Origin: Budorcas taxicolor
Taxonomy: Eukaryota > Chordata > Mammalia > Artiodactyla > Bovidae
DNA: 64,000 nt
NCBI RefSeq assembly: GCF_023091745.1
Contig: NC_068921.1
Location: forward strand, 12,108,001 to 12,172,000
Direction of reading: 5' to 3'
The position numbers and the translations under genes are program-made. The notes under the pieces were generated by a model. It saw only the letters and a program-made list of their open reading frames with translations, was not told where the DNA came from and did not search any database. Shown here piece by piece: positions 1-11,336 of this stretch. How positions within the stretch are numbered: the stretch's first letter is position 1; the number at the start of each line of letters is the position of its first letter.

Positions 1-260
1 TCTTCCCACAGCCCCCAGAAAACCTCCACCAAATTTCCTAGCTCCTTGGTATTAGCCATGGCACGGAACCTTGTCAAAGTCAATCCAGAGGTTAAACAGC
101 AAATGTTCATTTGGATTACAGACATTTCCTACTATATCACCTTAACCAGTATTAAAGAGAAATGGAAAGACTTGGTATAAATTAGGCACACACACACAAA
201 AAAATCTCAAACAAGATTGATGACTTCTTTTAAACTGTTACGTACAGGTAGGTGCCATAC
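1..260 (-). other. VWA8 intron, downstream end (partial)
   Basis: This is the beginning, in transcript sense, of the intron after the 261-466 exon. It starts with a GTATGG donor (plus-strand 255-260). I see no recognisable repeat beyond a short CA/A run near 187-207. Confidence 0.7.
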
Positions 261-466
261 CTGCAAATGCTTGACTATGTTGACAACTTCTCTGGTAGAA
301 TAAGGGTAGTTAATAATACCCTGGTCAGCTAAATTCCTTAGCTCTCCAAAGGCAGCAACAAGCTTCTGAAGGATGGGCTCGGGCACATTTGGGCCGTACT
401 GCCTGAGCATCCTAAGTTCCGAGTAGGGTTTGGGATTATCCACTGCATGGCAGCTAAAAATATCAC
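261..466 (-). CDS. VWA8: VWA8 exon (206 nt), region after sensor 1
   Basis: The exon encodes 68 complete residues plus two bases that complete a Gly codon begun in the 3143-3262 exon. It opens with GDIFSCHAVDNP and closes with VVNIVKHLQ at an exact codon end. It is rich in helical segments, including a stretch beginning EPILQKLVAAFGEL, consistent with the lid region that follows the ATPase core of AAA proteins. The acceptor lies behind a long pyrimidine run (plus-strand 467-490) and ends in ATAG; the donor is CAG/GTATGG, with G at +5 not followed by the usual T. The open frame runs past both splice sites, but the protein similarity stops exactly at them. The identification rests on my recognising the VWA8 sequence; no paralogue in my knowledge matches this string. 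Confidence 0.95.
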
Positions 467-939
467 CTATGACAGAAAAAAAAAAAAACAGATTCACACT
501 CAGTATGCAACTAACCCCTTATAAGGACATAGCAAATACGGAATGATCAATGAAAAAGCCATGGGTTGCTCACCAAAGTACTTCTATTTTTAAATGTGTA
601 AAACTGCATAGAAAGCCTGTCCAACAATAGGTATACAGAAAAAAGCAAATGACTAAAGCAAAAGGAAATGAGCCTGAGTGATGTGTGGTTTATTCTACAC
701 AGATTTATTTCTGTTAAAAATTGTACAATACTTGGATATAATCTCACTGGTAGATATTCGAGTACAAAGAACAGAAAGAGAAGTCCCTGTGAGCTTCTGC
801 CAATCTCACTCCTTCCCCAACAGGGTTAACAGTTCAGTGTATTCATTCTTTCATATTTTTCATGTCAGTATTGAATATTTATTTATTCTTAATTGATTGA
901 TGATTGCTTTATAATATTGGTCCTGCTAGTATTTTTAAA

Positions 940-940
<1 letters not shown>

Positions 941-973
<33 letters not shown>
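941..973. repeat. (TG)n(TA)n microsatellite
   Basis: Four to five TG units run into about twelve TA units, directly beside the tail end of the SINE fragment at 979-1086. A SINE tail is a common seed for such repeats. It is likely length-polymorphic. Confidence 0.9.
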
Positions 974-978
<5 letters not shown>

Positions 979-1086
979 CATTCAGTCATGTCTGACTCTT
1001 AATGACCCCATGGACTGTAGACCGCCAGGATCTTCTGTCCATGTGATTCTCCAGGCAAGAATACTGGAGTGGGTTGCCATGTCGTA
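979..1086 (-). mobile_element. Bov-tA/BovB-tail SINE fragment
   Basis: The plus strand reads as the complement of the shared SINE/BovB tail: CAGTCATGTCTGACTC, then ACCCCATGGACTGTAG, then ATACTGGAGTGGGTTGCCAT. The tRNA-like head is missing, so it is truncated at its 5' end. Several substitutions relative to other copies here suggest moderate age. Confidence 0.88.
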
Positions 1087-1794
1087 CTCTATTTTAAATG
1101 CATACATACAAACATATGTAGTTTTGATAATTTAGTCTTTTTCCACTAATTGGAAAATACTCTTGTGGTTCTGAGATTGCATTTTTAACTCTATAACACA
1201 TGGTAAATATCTTCAGAAATTACATACATACATGCATGACTTTTTATATATACTAAAAATGGGGAAATTAGTATCATCATGCTCTAAACAATTTATATCT
1301 TGTTCACATTGCTAGAATATACTTTATAAGTTGGTTTCAGAAAAGTAAATGTGCAGAGATAATATCTAAATAAAAATCAAGGAAAAGGAATTGGAAAAAA
1401 AAATATTTCACTGATAATTTCGACAACTGAGAATATATTAGAAAAATATAATCTATCCTTGAGAGAGAGAAACTTCTCAGATAAAAGTTCACATAATTCT
1501 GATTTATAATCCAAAGGACAGGGACCAAAGGAAGTTATAGTAAACAGATTTGCATTATTTAATATGCTCATTTTAGAAAGGAAGGATATTTAGAACTTAC
1601 TTGGACTCAGAAATGACTCAGATCATTCTTTTATTGTTATCATATATTCATGAAAGCAACTGAATAAAATGCAACCATGACAACTTCAAGCTTGTATCTC
1701 ATAGGCTAAACTCACTCAAGTACAAACATGAAAAACAGCTTTGGCCTTTTTTTGCTGAAAAGCAAATGCAACACTAATATAAAGCTATAATCGA

Positions 1795-2300
1795 CCCCTT
1801 ATTTGTTCATTCATCGAATAATGATTAAATTCCTTCTATGTGCCTAGTAATACCCTATGTACTTTATAGACCTCAGTGATCAAAAACACACAAAGCCCTG
1901 TTCTCATGGAGTTCAGATTCTGGCATACGGAGGATATAAACAATAATTACAAATGTTAGAAACTGCATGTTTCAAGGAAGAAAGAAAAGCGCAGTATAGT
2001 GCTTGAGAAACAGTGATGGCTGGGGATGCCAGACGGGCCGGCCTCACCGAGAAGGTGACAACCAGGCAAATGCAGGTGTGTGGTGGAAGAGCATGGCAGG
2101 TCCAGCTACTGCAAAGACCCTAGGGCGAGCACGGCTGGCGTGTTCAGAGAAGGGGTGGGGGGGGCAGGGAAGCTGGAAGAGGGTAAGCGATGGGAGAGCA
2201 GCACAGAGCAGGGCAGAAGCAAGGCCAGGGAGGTTAGAGGATGTGAGAGTCTCACCTGAGGACATTCTACGCATGTCACGCATATTCGTGTAAATGCATC
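1795..2300 (-). mobile_element. L2 LINE remnant, minus strand
   Basis: It begins with the complement of the L2 3' end (TTTGTTCATTCATCGAATAA, then a CTATGTGCCTAG-like segment). It continues with CTCATGGAGTTCAGATTCTGG and, further on, the GCAAAGACCC...GGCGTGTTC motif of the L2 body. It is strongly diverged and interrupted by indels. An open frame of 96 codons over 2003-2293 is a chance frame inside it. Confidence 0.7.
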
Positions 2301-2469
2301 CCTCTTGCCTTTTATTTTCTATTAATTCACCTGGCAGGCCACTGCACAGACTGTTCTTACTGTTTCGCTTAATACATTTCTAGGACTCTTTTTGTCCTTC
2401 GGTGTCAGCACCGGTAAACTCATGCTCCACCTTTTTTTAAGCAACTGCGTGGTAAACTACTGAGTGGAT

Positions 2470-2660
2470 ATAATAGAACTTCTTCATTCAGTCCCATTGT
2501 GGCATACATTTGGGTTGTTTCCTTTTAGTTTTGCAACTATAAACAATGCTATATTGCCTATCCTTGTACTTAAATTATTGCACAGGGAATTTCCTTGGAT
2601 AAATTCCTTGATGTGGAGTCACCAGATCAAAAATCCTACAAGGAGACTGAGCCTGCTTCA
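2470..2660 (-). mobile_element. Old L1-like fragment
   Basis: The plus strand carries the complement of an old L1 3' segment: TTTGGGTTGTTTCC, then ATAAACAATGCTATATTG, then GGATAAATTCCTTGATGTGG. It is diverged, and its subfamily cannot be named by eye. Confidence 0.5.
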
Positions 2661-2889
2661 CGTTGCATATGGAATGCCCAGTATTCAGAATTAGCTACTT
2701 GTCACAGAGAAGAGAAGTTCTTCTTAAAGGTTCCTGATGATTCAGTTTATCCCAGGGCCTCTCCAGTCAAGGTGAATCAGTCTCACCAGAGCTGGCCTCA
2801 AACCCTTCCACAGTTAGGGTGATGTGATGAAAAGCAAACACTAAAAACCCTTTCTGAATTTGTGTTCTACTCTAAGACTATCTATAGTC

Positions 2890-3110
2890 TTAGATATGAA
2901 GCCAAGTTCTAACACTTTTTATCTGAGTGACCCTAGAAAAATAATCTCTTCCAATATCAGACATTCTCCTCCTCTAAAATGGGGATAAAAATACTCTCAT
3001 AAAATAGTTGCGATGATGACGATAGCACGTGGGAGCATTTAGTCGGGAGCATTCAGCGACAGCCAATATAGCACTGTTACTAAGATGACATTATTACTGT
3101 TATTGCTATT
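2890..3110 (+). mobile_element. MIR SINE
   Basis: It follows the MIR body order: a GTGACCCTAG-like core, CCTCCTCTAAAATGGGGATAA, AAAATAGTTGCGATGATGACGATAGCACG, then a run ending in AGCACTG. It lies just downstream, in the transcript, of the 3143-3262 exon donor. Confidence 0.65.
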
Positions 3111-3142
3111 GTTTTGGTTATTATTATCATTATTGTTTTTAC

Positions 3143-3262
3143 CTAAGGTACCGAAGAAATCATTGCCTAGGAAAGGAAATCCAGGTCTGTTGGCCAGAAC
3201 AATCATTCTAAAATCAGGATGAATCACTACAACATTTTCTCTTCCATTGACTAGCGCAGCAT
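3143..3262 (-). CDS. VWA8: VWA8 exon (120 nt), sensor-1 strand
   Basis: It starts with two bases (AT) that complete an Asn codon begun in the 7482-7617 exon, then 39 full codons, then one base (G) of a Gly codon finished in the 261-466 exon. The peptide runs from about AALVNGRENVVVIHPDF through RMIVLANRPGFPFLGNDFF to GTL. The hydrophobic strand IVLANR ends in an Asn placed as expected for AAA+ sensor 1, which positions the water that attacks ATP gamma-phosphate; this role is inferred from the family fold. The acceptor is TTTTTTTCAG and the donor TTAG/GTAAAA. The exact phase match on both sides supports the borders. Confidence 0.95.
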
Positions 3263-4078
3263 CTGAAAAAAATGTTTTCAATTTATTCTTTATTGATAGT
3301 CAATAATTCTTAAGAGTATCACGTTATAGCCTTTAAAATCACAAAAGCAGTCATATAGTTTTATGACTATAGGGTTATAAAACAAATCTAAGAAATCTGG
3401 TTGTAATAACTGAGTTGGAGAAAACAAAAACATCTTTTGAGAAAGTTTGCTTAGAATAGAATACTGAATACAGGAACTTGCATTTTTATGTAAATTAAAG
3501 GCACATCTAAAAAACAAACTTGTCTAAATGTTGTCTTATGCTGCTTCAACATGGCTTGAGATCCTATCATTCATTTAAAATACAAATAAGAATCTATAAC
3601 AATGGATAAGCCAAAGGATACTCAGGATAATCTAAACATCCTTCAGTTTTTTTTTTTTTAATCAAATTAGCAACTGCATCCCTTTGCATAAAGCCTGCTA
3701 TTCTGTAGCTAAGGAGTAGGTCCTGTTTAGATAACCCACCCTGAAAGGATTAACTACATAGGAGAAAGTCTTGAACATCAAGTCAATTCATTAGAGAAAA
3801 GTTGATTTATTTCCACTCGAGGGATTCTATTATAGTTCTTAAAATATGTAATTTCAAGTTGACTGGAGCTGTCTTTGTGCAGATGTTTAAGGTACTAAAG
3901 GAAGTAAATATTATATACTACTGGCTGATGTACATTCAGATTGAACTACTAGTCCAAACAAAAGTTTAAGGTAGCAAAAACTTTATTATCGTTATTTTAA
4001 GACAGAACACCTGTCATTTGGGTTTATTTAAATCTTAGGCTTTAGGCTGTTCATCTCTAAAAAATGATAGATGTGAAG

Positions 4079-6056
4079 TTCACTTCAGTTCAGTCGCTCA
4101 GTTGTGTCTCTTTGCGACCCCATGAATCGCAGCACGTGAGGCCTCCCTGTCCGTCACCAATTCCCGGAGTTTACCCAAACATCCACTCCAGTATTCTTGC
4201 CTGGAGAATCCCATGGATGGAGAAGCCTAGTAGGTTACAGTCCACGGGGTGGCAAAGAGTCGGACAGGACTGAGCAACTTCACCTTCACCTTCATGTCCA
4301 CTGAGTCAGTGATGCCATCCAACCATCTCATCCTCTATCGTCCCCTTCTCCTCCCTACTTCAATCATTCCAAGCATCAGGGTCTTTTCAAATGAGTCAGT
4401 TCTTCGCATCAGGTAGCCAAAGTATTGGAGTTTCAGCTTCAACATCAGTCCTTCCAATGAATATTCAGGACTGATTTCCTTTAGGATGGACTGGTTGGAT
4501 CTCCTTGCAGTCCATGGGACTCTCAAGAGTCTTCTCCAACACCACAGTTCAAAAGCATCAATTCTTCAACACTCAGCTTTCTTTATAGTCCAACTCTCAC
4601 ATCCATACATGACCACTGGAAAAACCATAGCTTTGACTAGACGGACCTTTCTTGGCAAAGTAATGTCTTTGCTTTTCAATATGCTGTCTAGGTTGGCTAT
4701 AACTTTTCTTCCAAGGAACAAGCTCCTTTTAATTTCATGGCTGCAGTCACCATCTGCAGTGATTTTGGAGCCCCAAAAAATAAAGTCTGTCACTGTTTCC
4801 ACTTTTCTCTATTTGCCATGAAGTGATGGGACCGGATGCCATGAAGTTAGTTTTCTGAATGTTGAGCTTTAAGCCAACTTTTTAACTCTCTTTTACTTTC
4901 ATCAAGAGGCTCTTTAGTTCTTCTTCGCTTTCTGCCATAAGGGTGGAGTCATCTGCCTATCTGAGGTTATTGATATTTCTCCCAGCAATCTTGATTCCAG
5001 TTTGTGCTTCTTCCAACCCAGCGTTTCTCATGATGTATTCTGCATATAAGTTAAATAAGCATGGTGACAATATATAGCCTTGACATACTCCTTTCCTGAT
5101 TTGGAACCAGTCTGTTGTTCCATGTCCAGTTCTAACTGTTGCTTCCTGACCTGCATACAGATTTCTCAAGAGGCAGGTTAGGTGGTCTGGTATTCCCATC
5201 TCTTTCAGAATTTTCCACAGTTTATTGTGATCCACATAGTCAAAGGCTTTGGCATAGTCAATAAAGCAGAAATAGATGTTTTTCTGGAACTCTCTTGGTT
5301 TTTCAATGATCCAACAGATATTGGCAATTTGATCTCTGGTTCCTCTGCCTTTTCTAAAACCAGCTTGAACATCTGCAAGTTCACGGTTCATATACTGATG
5401 AAGCCTGGCTTGGAGAATATTGAGCATTACTTTACTAGCGTGTGAGATGAGTGCAATTGTGTGGTAGTTTGTCCATTCTTTGACATTGCCTTTCTTTGGA
5501 ATTGGAATGAAAACTTACCTTTTCCAGTACTGTGGCCACTGCTGAGGTTTCCAGATTTGCTGGCATATTGAGTGCAGCACTTTCACAGCATCATCTTTCA
5601 GGATCTGAAATAGCTCAACTGGAATTTCATCACCTCCACTGGCTTTGTTTGTAGTGATGCTTCCTAAGGTCCACCTGACTTCATATTCCAGGATGTTTGG
5701 CTCTAGGTGAGTGATCATTCCATTATGATTATCTGGGTCACGAAGATCTTTTCTGTACAGTTCTTCTGTGTTTTGTTGCCACCTCTTCTTAATATCTTCT
5801 GCTTCGGCTAGGTCCATACCATTTCTGTCCTCTATCGAGCCCATCTTTGCATGAAAAGTTTCCTTTGTATCTCTAATTTTCTTGAAGAGATCTCTAGTCT
5901 TTCCCATTCTGTTGTTTTCCTCTATTTCTTTACACTGATCACTGAGGAAGGCTTTCTCATCTCTCCTTGCTGTTGTCTGGAACTCTGCATTCAAATGGGT
6001 ACATCTTTCCTTTTCTCTTTTGTGTTTCACTTCTCTTCTTTTCACAGATGCAAAGT
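4079..6056 (-). mobile_element. BovB (RTE) LINE, 5'-truncated, 2.0 kb
   Basis: The plus strand starts with the complement of the BovB tail (CAGTTCAGTCGCTCAGTTG) and ends inside the ORF. Broken minus-strand frames carry reverse-transcriptase text: IPVELFQILKDDAVK near 5620, FCFIDYAKAFDYVDHNKLW near 5240 (the Y/F-A-x-A-F-D catalytic block), QGYILSPCLFNLYAEY near 5060 and VMYGCESWTIKKAE near 4590. Stops and frame changes separate the blocks, so it is dead. A full BovB is about 3.2 kb, so the 5' third, including the endonuclease region, is missing. Near-repeats AGATGTGAAGT at 4067 and AGATGCAAAGT at 6046 may be its decayed target duplication. Confidence 0.95.
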
Positions 6057-6990
6057 ACTTGGAGTTTTATTGAGATGAGTCTGTAAGAAGCTACACTCAT
6101 ACTTCTTTATGATAACAAAAAGTATCCTTTCAATGTGCCATATATTCATGTACTAATACCACCATTAATTTTAACATTTGATCTCCATTTATTTTAGTAG
6201 TGTTAAATAACAAGGTATGTGGTCACATGAAAAATTTAATTAGTTAACTAACATAGAAATGGCAATAAAACACGAAAATTTTAAGAAGTTAAGAAAATGA
6301 AAAACATAGGCTTGGAAGTGATGCTTTTTGAAACTATGTTCAAAAGAGCTTCAGCTGCTCTTGTGTTTAAAATGTCATCTGCAATCAAATTTGAATTTAA
6401 AAATTATGATGACTCCTTTGCTTGGAGATTGTCTCTGTTTAACCACAAGCTAGTTCCAGTAGTTCTTTCTTGCTTTCTATTTCACTGTCCTTATAATGTC
6501 TCTAAAAAGGGCAGGCAGCATTCAAATCTAATTTTCTAAAAGATAGTTACCAGGCTGTTTAACTCAAATTCTCACTTTTTCCTATACTCACTGTGAAACT
6601 GCCGTCTCAGAATGCTTTTATTAGTGTTAAGTTTCCTACGTTTAGATGCAGCAGCCTTGCAATGACAATGTCCAAGAAGAAACCTCTGTGGCGATGGACT
6701 TGTACATTTTTATAGTCTTCTGTACATACTTTTTGAATAACGAAGATTTCAGTCATTAGTTTCAATTTGTTTGGATACCTTGCTATTGACTATATTTTAG
6801 TGGCTAGTTAAAGATCTTCAAGTCTTTTCATGACACAAAAATTAAAAACTAGAAAATGTTCTCACATTGCACTAGACAATTTTTTCCTATGGGTTAAACA
6901 GACTTATAAGATCTATCTACATTTTCCCTAACCACCACAAAAATAAAAAGAAGTAGGTACTCCAAAGCAGAGTAACTTCTTTCTGAGGCA

Positions 6991-7052
6991 AGTGTGTATG
7001 GTGTGTGTGTGTGTGTAATATATATGTGTACACACACACACACATATATATA
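6991..7052. repeat. Palindromic (TG)n / (CA)n with TA core
   Basis: A (GT)8 run at 7001-7016 faces an (AC) run at 7030-7044 across about 13 bases of mostly TA repeats, followed by a TATATATA run. The centre TGTGTACACA is a perfect palindrome. The whole block alternates purine and pyrimidine. Confidence 0.9.
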
Positions 7053-7481
7053 AAACTGATATTAAATGCCCAGCAATTTTTTTCTAATTATATTGAGCTA
7101 ATAATAACATAGATTTTAACATTATAAGTAACAAAACATGGTAGAGCTTCAAAAATTCCACATAATAATGAAAGAAAATAAATTGTACACAAATAATTGA
7201 GACATAAGTATAAAAGGGATTATATGTTTGTATTGTCAGAGTAGAAAAAATACAAAGCTGATTTGTCCTAAAGCTACTATTGAAATTTTAAAAGATACTC
7301 TCCGGCTATTAGGAAGTGAAACTGACAAAGCTAGATTATCTGTAATTATCAATACAGACAACTTGACTTATACTGAATTTATGCTTGTTATTTGTAGATA
7401 AGCAGCCAGCTAAAGTGGGTGATCTGATACAACAGATGTTAAAATTGTACATTGAAAGAAAAGTTGCTTTTTTATACTCAC

Positions 7482-7617
7482 TTGCGACAATGCGTCGTCC
7501 ATCTGCTAGAATCATTTCTCCATTTTCTACCAGAGTTTTTAAAATACAGGTGACATTTGTTGGAGCCTTGTCTGCCTCATCTACTACCAGAACATGACCC
7601 AATTTTACTGCTTTAAC
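7482..7617 (-). CDS. VWA8: VWA8 exon (136 nt), Walker B
   Basis: It encodes 45 full codons plus one base. The peptide begins VKAVKLGHVLVVDEADKAP. The hydrophobic strand VLVVDEAD is a textbook Walker B (four hydrophobic residues, then D-E), whose acidic pair binds Mg2+ and activates water for ATP hydrolysis. It continues through TNVTCILKTLVENGEM to ILADGRRIVA, the small hairpin segment common in MoxR/midasin-type AAA modules. It starts in phase 0 after AAAG at the acceptor and ends A/GTGAGT, a strong donor; the leftover A joins AT of the next exon to make Asn. The acceptor tract contains a TTTG microsatellite (see 7641-7668). Confidence 0.96.
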
Positions 7618-7640
7618 CTTTGAAGACAGAACATTTATTG

Positions 7641-7668
7641 TAAACAAAACAAACAAACAAACAAAAAA
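7641..7668. repeat. (AAAC)n, i.e. (TTTG)n on the transcript strand
   Basis: About six AAAC/AAACA units lie 24-51 bases upstream, in transcript sense, of the Walker B exon. They overlap the expected branch-point and pyrimidine-tract zone. Confidence 0.85.
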
Positions 7669-8369
7669 TGAAAGCAAACGTCTTAAAAATTCCATCACTC
7701 ATTGCTTTGGATTTGTAATAGCTGGTTTTCTGCAAGCTATAAATATAAAATCACAAAAATTTTCTGTAGCAGAGCTGGAAACAGTATTTATGAATCTCCA
7801 CCAAAAGCTTCTCATAGTTACTGAACTGCTAACTCTACAGTAATCACTTCATTTTCTTGAAGCATCCTAATTAGCTCTATGTCAGTGATGTTCACATTTC
7901 ACACCCTCAGGAAGGGGAGAATTAAATCAAGTATTGACATATTAAATAGAGAATTTAAAGGGCTGTGGGGGCAAAGAGGAATGATTGTGATCATCAGTAC
8001 TGGATACCAGAACATTGCACTTGTGGTAGCCTTGAAAGAGTGCACAGTTTTAAGAGATCAGTATGTATAGTGGAGAAATGGGTAGTCAAGACAGACAGAA
8101 TCAATGGTCAAACTCAAGAAATTTGCACCCTACTGAGGGAAGAGTGAATATGAACAGTCTATCTTGGCTGATGCAGACGTTAAATGTAAGAAAAGACAGA
8201 AAAGGATCTGAAAGTGTAGATCAGGTCTCGACTAATAAAAAGTTGCCTGCCAGACCAAAAAATATGTGCTTTGTCTCATTAAATCGGTGAATTAAAGATT
8301 TATGAGTTCAGATATGATAACAAGTTTAAAGCTACAAGTCAGTGCCTTTAATCTTGCAGAAATATGCAG

Positions 8370-8710
8370 AATAGACTAGAGGGGGCATACCATAACGACT
8401 TGGTAAAAAAGTGAGGTGAGGATCTGATTTTAGGGAAGAGGGCATGGGTTAAAAATGGAAATAAAAAACATTATATTATCTGAAGAAATATTCAGAGGTA
8501 TATTCTACAGCCTTGGCAACTAATTAGATGGGAAGAGGTGAAAGGAAAAATAAGAGAGTTCTAGGTCTTGGATGACTGAGTAAATTAGACGATTGGTCAC
8601 ATTATGAAAAGATAGGAAAAAAGCTAGGAAAAACTCTTTAAAACATTTTAAAAGAATGGATAGGAGATACCCAATGAACTTCAGTGTAAACCCAGAGATT
8701 ATTTTTTTAA
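8370..8710 (-). mobile_element. L2 remnant, minus strand
   Basis: It follows the L2 body read in reverse: a GAGGATCTGATTTTAGGGAAG-like segment, then AGAGAGTTCTAGGTCTTGGATGA, then ATGGATAGGAGATACCCAATG. It is old and indel-rich; the assignment is by pattern order rather than long identity. Confidence 0.5.
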
Positions 8711-9578
8711 ATAGTAAGAAATAGCTCATAACATAAAATGGAACATATCATAAACTTTTCTCATCACATGGTTTTGGCAAGTAATTTTATAGAAATTGAG
8801 AAATAGGTGATTCTCTCTACCACAAATATCTTATTTCATATTCTAAAAATATGAATAAAAATTTTTCTTTTTAACTTTAGGGTAAAAATAACCTGAATTT
8901 TAAAAAAGAGAGAGAACAAATGTAGCTTCTACTCCCAACTCCAGCCTTCACATCTCTGTTCAGAGAAGCTCGAGTCCAGTCTGGAAGAACTCAGACAGGA
9001 GGTCCTGAAGACTCCCATCACTGGGGTCTGGACCAGAGTTCTCAGGATGGCTTCTCTGTGCCATTGCTGGAGAGCAGTTATATACACAGAAAGACATGCC
9101 TGGCAGAACAGGATTTTTTTTTGGTGGGGCGGCGGGGGCCAGTGAGGGGGCTCTTATGTGAGAAGCTAAGGACAGCTGATCTTCCCAGCTGTCCAAATGT
9201 TGGGTCAATATTTTACTCATTAAAATCATTTTAAAAAATATTCCAGAAGCATTATCTAATTTCAAAGTCTGCACATCTGAAAACAACAGCAAACTTTTTT
9301 TCTTTTTTGAAAGTTCTGGAATGGAAAAGATATCCATTAGAGGATTTCTAACATTACCTAAATCTCTATCTAGAGAGAGGAATAGAATAAGAAAACATGT
9401 TATTTTCCCAGTAATTTGCATTTAAATATCCACTCTCCAAATGACATATGAATGAGTGTTTTCTAGTTAAGACTGAAACATATTGGAATCAATGGGGTAT
9501 TTCTTCCTCTCAAAGGCTGAACTATAATTATCATTCAAAGAACACAGTTGAGAATATTCATATAATTGCATTACTAAC

Positions 9579-9654
9579 CAAAGGTGAGTCTTCATATACA
9601 ATAAGTCCATCTTTAACAGAAGGCTGAAGAGTAAGTGTTTGGACTGTGGTGTCC
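9579..9654 (-). CDS. VWA8: VWA8 exon (76 nt) between Walker A and B
   Basis: One base completes an Arg codon begun in the 36272-36348 exon, followed by 25 full codons: DTTVQTLTLQPS, then VKDGLIVYEDSPL. In midasin/dynein-like modules the strand DxTxxxL follows the Walker A helix, and the G-x-I-x-Y-x-x-x-P-L segment leads into the Walker B strand; the order here fits. The acceptor is ACTTTAG/GG. The donor is TTG/GTTAGT, the weakest of the seven (no AG before the junction and T at +3). The exon ends on a codon boundary, so the next exon starts cleanly with Val. Confidence 0.94.
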
Positions 9655-9997
9655 CTAAAGTTAAACCAACAGATTTTATAGTTAGTAAAGAAATACAGTG
9701 ACATTTGATCTCGAATAAAACATGAGAACATTTCTCTTTTTCTTCCTTTAGTTCACCATCCAGCTTCTCCTAAGACGAATAAAAAAGCAAATGAAATTCC
9801 ACTCAGCAACAGTATTTTGTAGATGTCAATATAAGTTATAAAGGTTTGGGAATTACTCCAAGTTTACAAATTATCCAGGCTCTTTACTTCTCCTTTTCCC
9901 AGTAATTTCCCTATGACCATTTTACACTTTAAAATCATCTCCTAAAGGTGAAAAGGAGAAATTAAAAATAAATATTTGCATTACCTATACAATATCT

Positions 9998-10128
9998 CCT
10001 GGAGAAGGAAATGGCAACCCACTCCAGTATTCCTGCCTGGAGAATCCCATGGACAGAGGAGCTTGGTGGGCTACAGTCCATGGGTCACAAAGAGTCGGAC
10101 ACGACGGAGCGATTTCACTTTCACTTTC
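9998..10128 (+). mobile_element. Bov-A-type SINE with perfect TSD
   Basis: It is a headless BovB-derived SINE running from CCTGGAGAAGGAAATGGC to a CTTTCACTTTC tail. It is bounded by the 11-base duplication ATACAATATCT at 9987-9997 and 10129-10139. The intact duplication and near-consensus body indicate a fairly young insertion. Confidence 0.95.
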
Positions 10129-11336
10129 ATACAATATCTACATTGTTTAAAAATAATTTGATGGTGAGTTTGGTGATGACTGGCATGCTGATGTTCCTGA
10201 TTAAAGTGAGTCTGTGAATTATACTTCACGGCCCAACTTGCCATGAGGCAAGACCATTTTACCTCATTCCAGCAAACATGGGATTGTGAACATTTCTGCT
10301 AGGATTAGGGCAATTCATTTTACTTTCTTCAGTCTACCTACTGCTACCTACCTGACTTTCCTTTAGAACAGGATTTTCAAAAGTATTAACAGTGTGCTAC
10401 CTAAATGTTATCCAACTCCACACATGATAAGATATGAAGTTCATCACCTATGAATCTTCTTGACCAAAATGTTATAGTTAGTAAAGAGATAAAATGACAT
10501 TTGATCAGAATAAAACACAAGTGTCATATATCCATTTTTTGTACTCCTGGGTCTCCTAAGTTTAGTGTAGGTTACACTTTTGCTATCTTCTGCTAAAAAA
10601 ATAAAGGCCATTTTTGGGTTTTAAACAAATAACAGACCTTAATTAATATCACAAATTCACTGTTCGTATTCCGGCAATACAGAGGGGTAGGTGAGGAAAA
10701 GAAAGAGATGTGTTCACACAGATTTTTATAGCAATATAGTGAATTTCTCACCTCAGCTGTCACATATTTAATGGGCAACAACATGACACCTCCCAGCACC
10801 AAAATGGAAAAAGGAACTCTGTATCATTATCAGTAGAAAGGAAATTCAATCATTACTTTAATAATTATGGTGCTTCATAGCAGATTAAGAACAGGAAATT
10901 CAAGGTGAACTACAATTTTAAAAAGGCAAATGAAATTGTTCTATAACACGTTAATTCTGACAGCATACAATTTGGCAAATTAGATTTCTCAAAAGACTTA
11001 TGCTATAAATAAAAAACATAGGTTTGAAGGAACAAGCACAAACCAGATGATTCCTAAAAGGGACAAGGAATAAGTATAAATACAAATAGGAAACATGGCT
11101 TTCAGTGGAGTAGGCAATGAGAAAGAGCAACTTAATGACAAAAAGTGGTTTTGTTCCATTCTTATTATCAGTCCTTTATCTTATATGTCAAAGGAAAAGC
11201 AAAGGCTAGCAAAATATGTAAAATGATATTCAATTAAAAAACAGGTTGGCTTATATGTCAGTCCCTTATTATATAAGAGTAGAAAATAACTCACTAATTT
11301 CTGCATAGCACTTAATACAACAACAAAAAATGCTTG

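Larger units (their letters stand above)
467..3142 (-). other. VWA8 intron, 2.7 kb
   Basis: The intron contains an antisense-tail Bov-tA fragment next to a TG/TA microsatellite, a degraded L2 stretch, an old L1-like piece and a MIR. The remaining parts, such as 1100-1790, are AT-rich and show nothing I recognise. Confidence 0.8.
3263..7481 (-). other. VWA8 intron, 4.2 kb
   Basis: A 2-kb BovB occupies almost half of the intron. The rest (3263-4065, 6060-6990, 7060-7480) is AT-rich with no recognisable repeat or gene, apart from the TG/CA palindromic microsatellite at 6991-7052. Confidence 0.8.
7618..9578 (-). other. VWA8 intron, 2.0 kb
   Basis: The intron contains a TTTG microsatellite beside the acceptor and an old minus-strand L2 segment. 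At 8960-9421 there is a 153-codon sense-strand open frame that I cannot assign. The remaining sequence is unremarkable. Confidence 0.75.

Noticed and set aside
2003..2293. Overlapping GC-rich frames on both strands
   Set aside because: They lie in an L2 remnant; no splice sites, start context or recognisable protein.
4957..6045. Long minus-strand frames with reverse-transcriptase motifs as a functional gene
   Set aside because: They are pieces of one 5'-truncated BovB with frameshifts; no intact endonuclease or continuous ORF.
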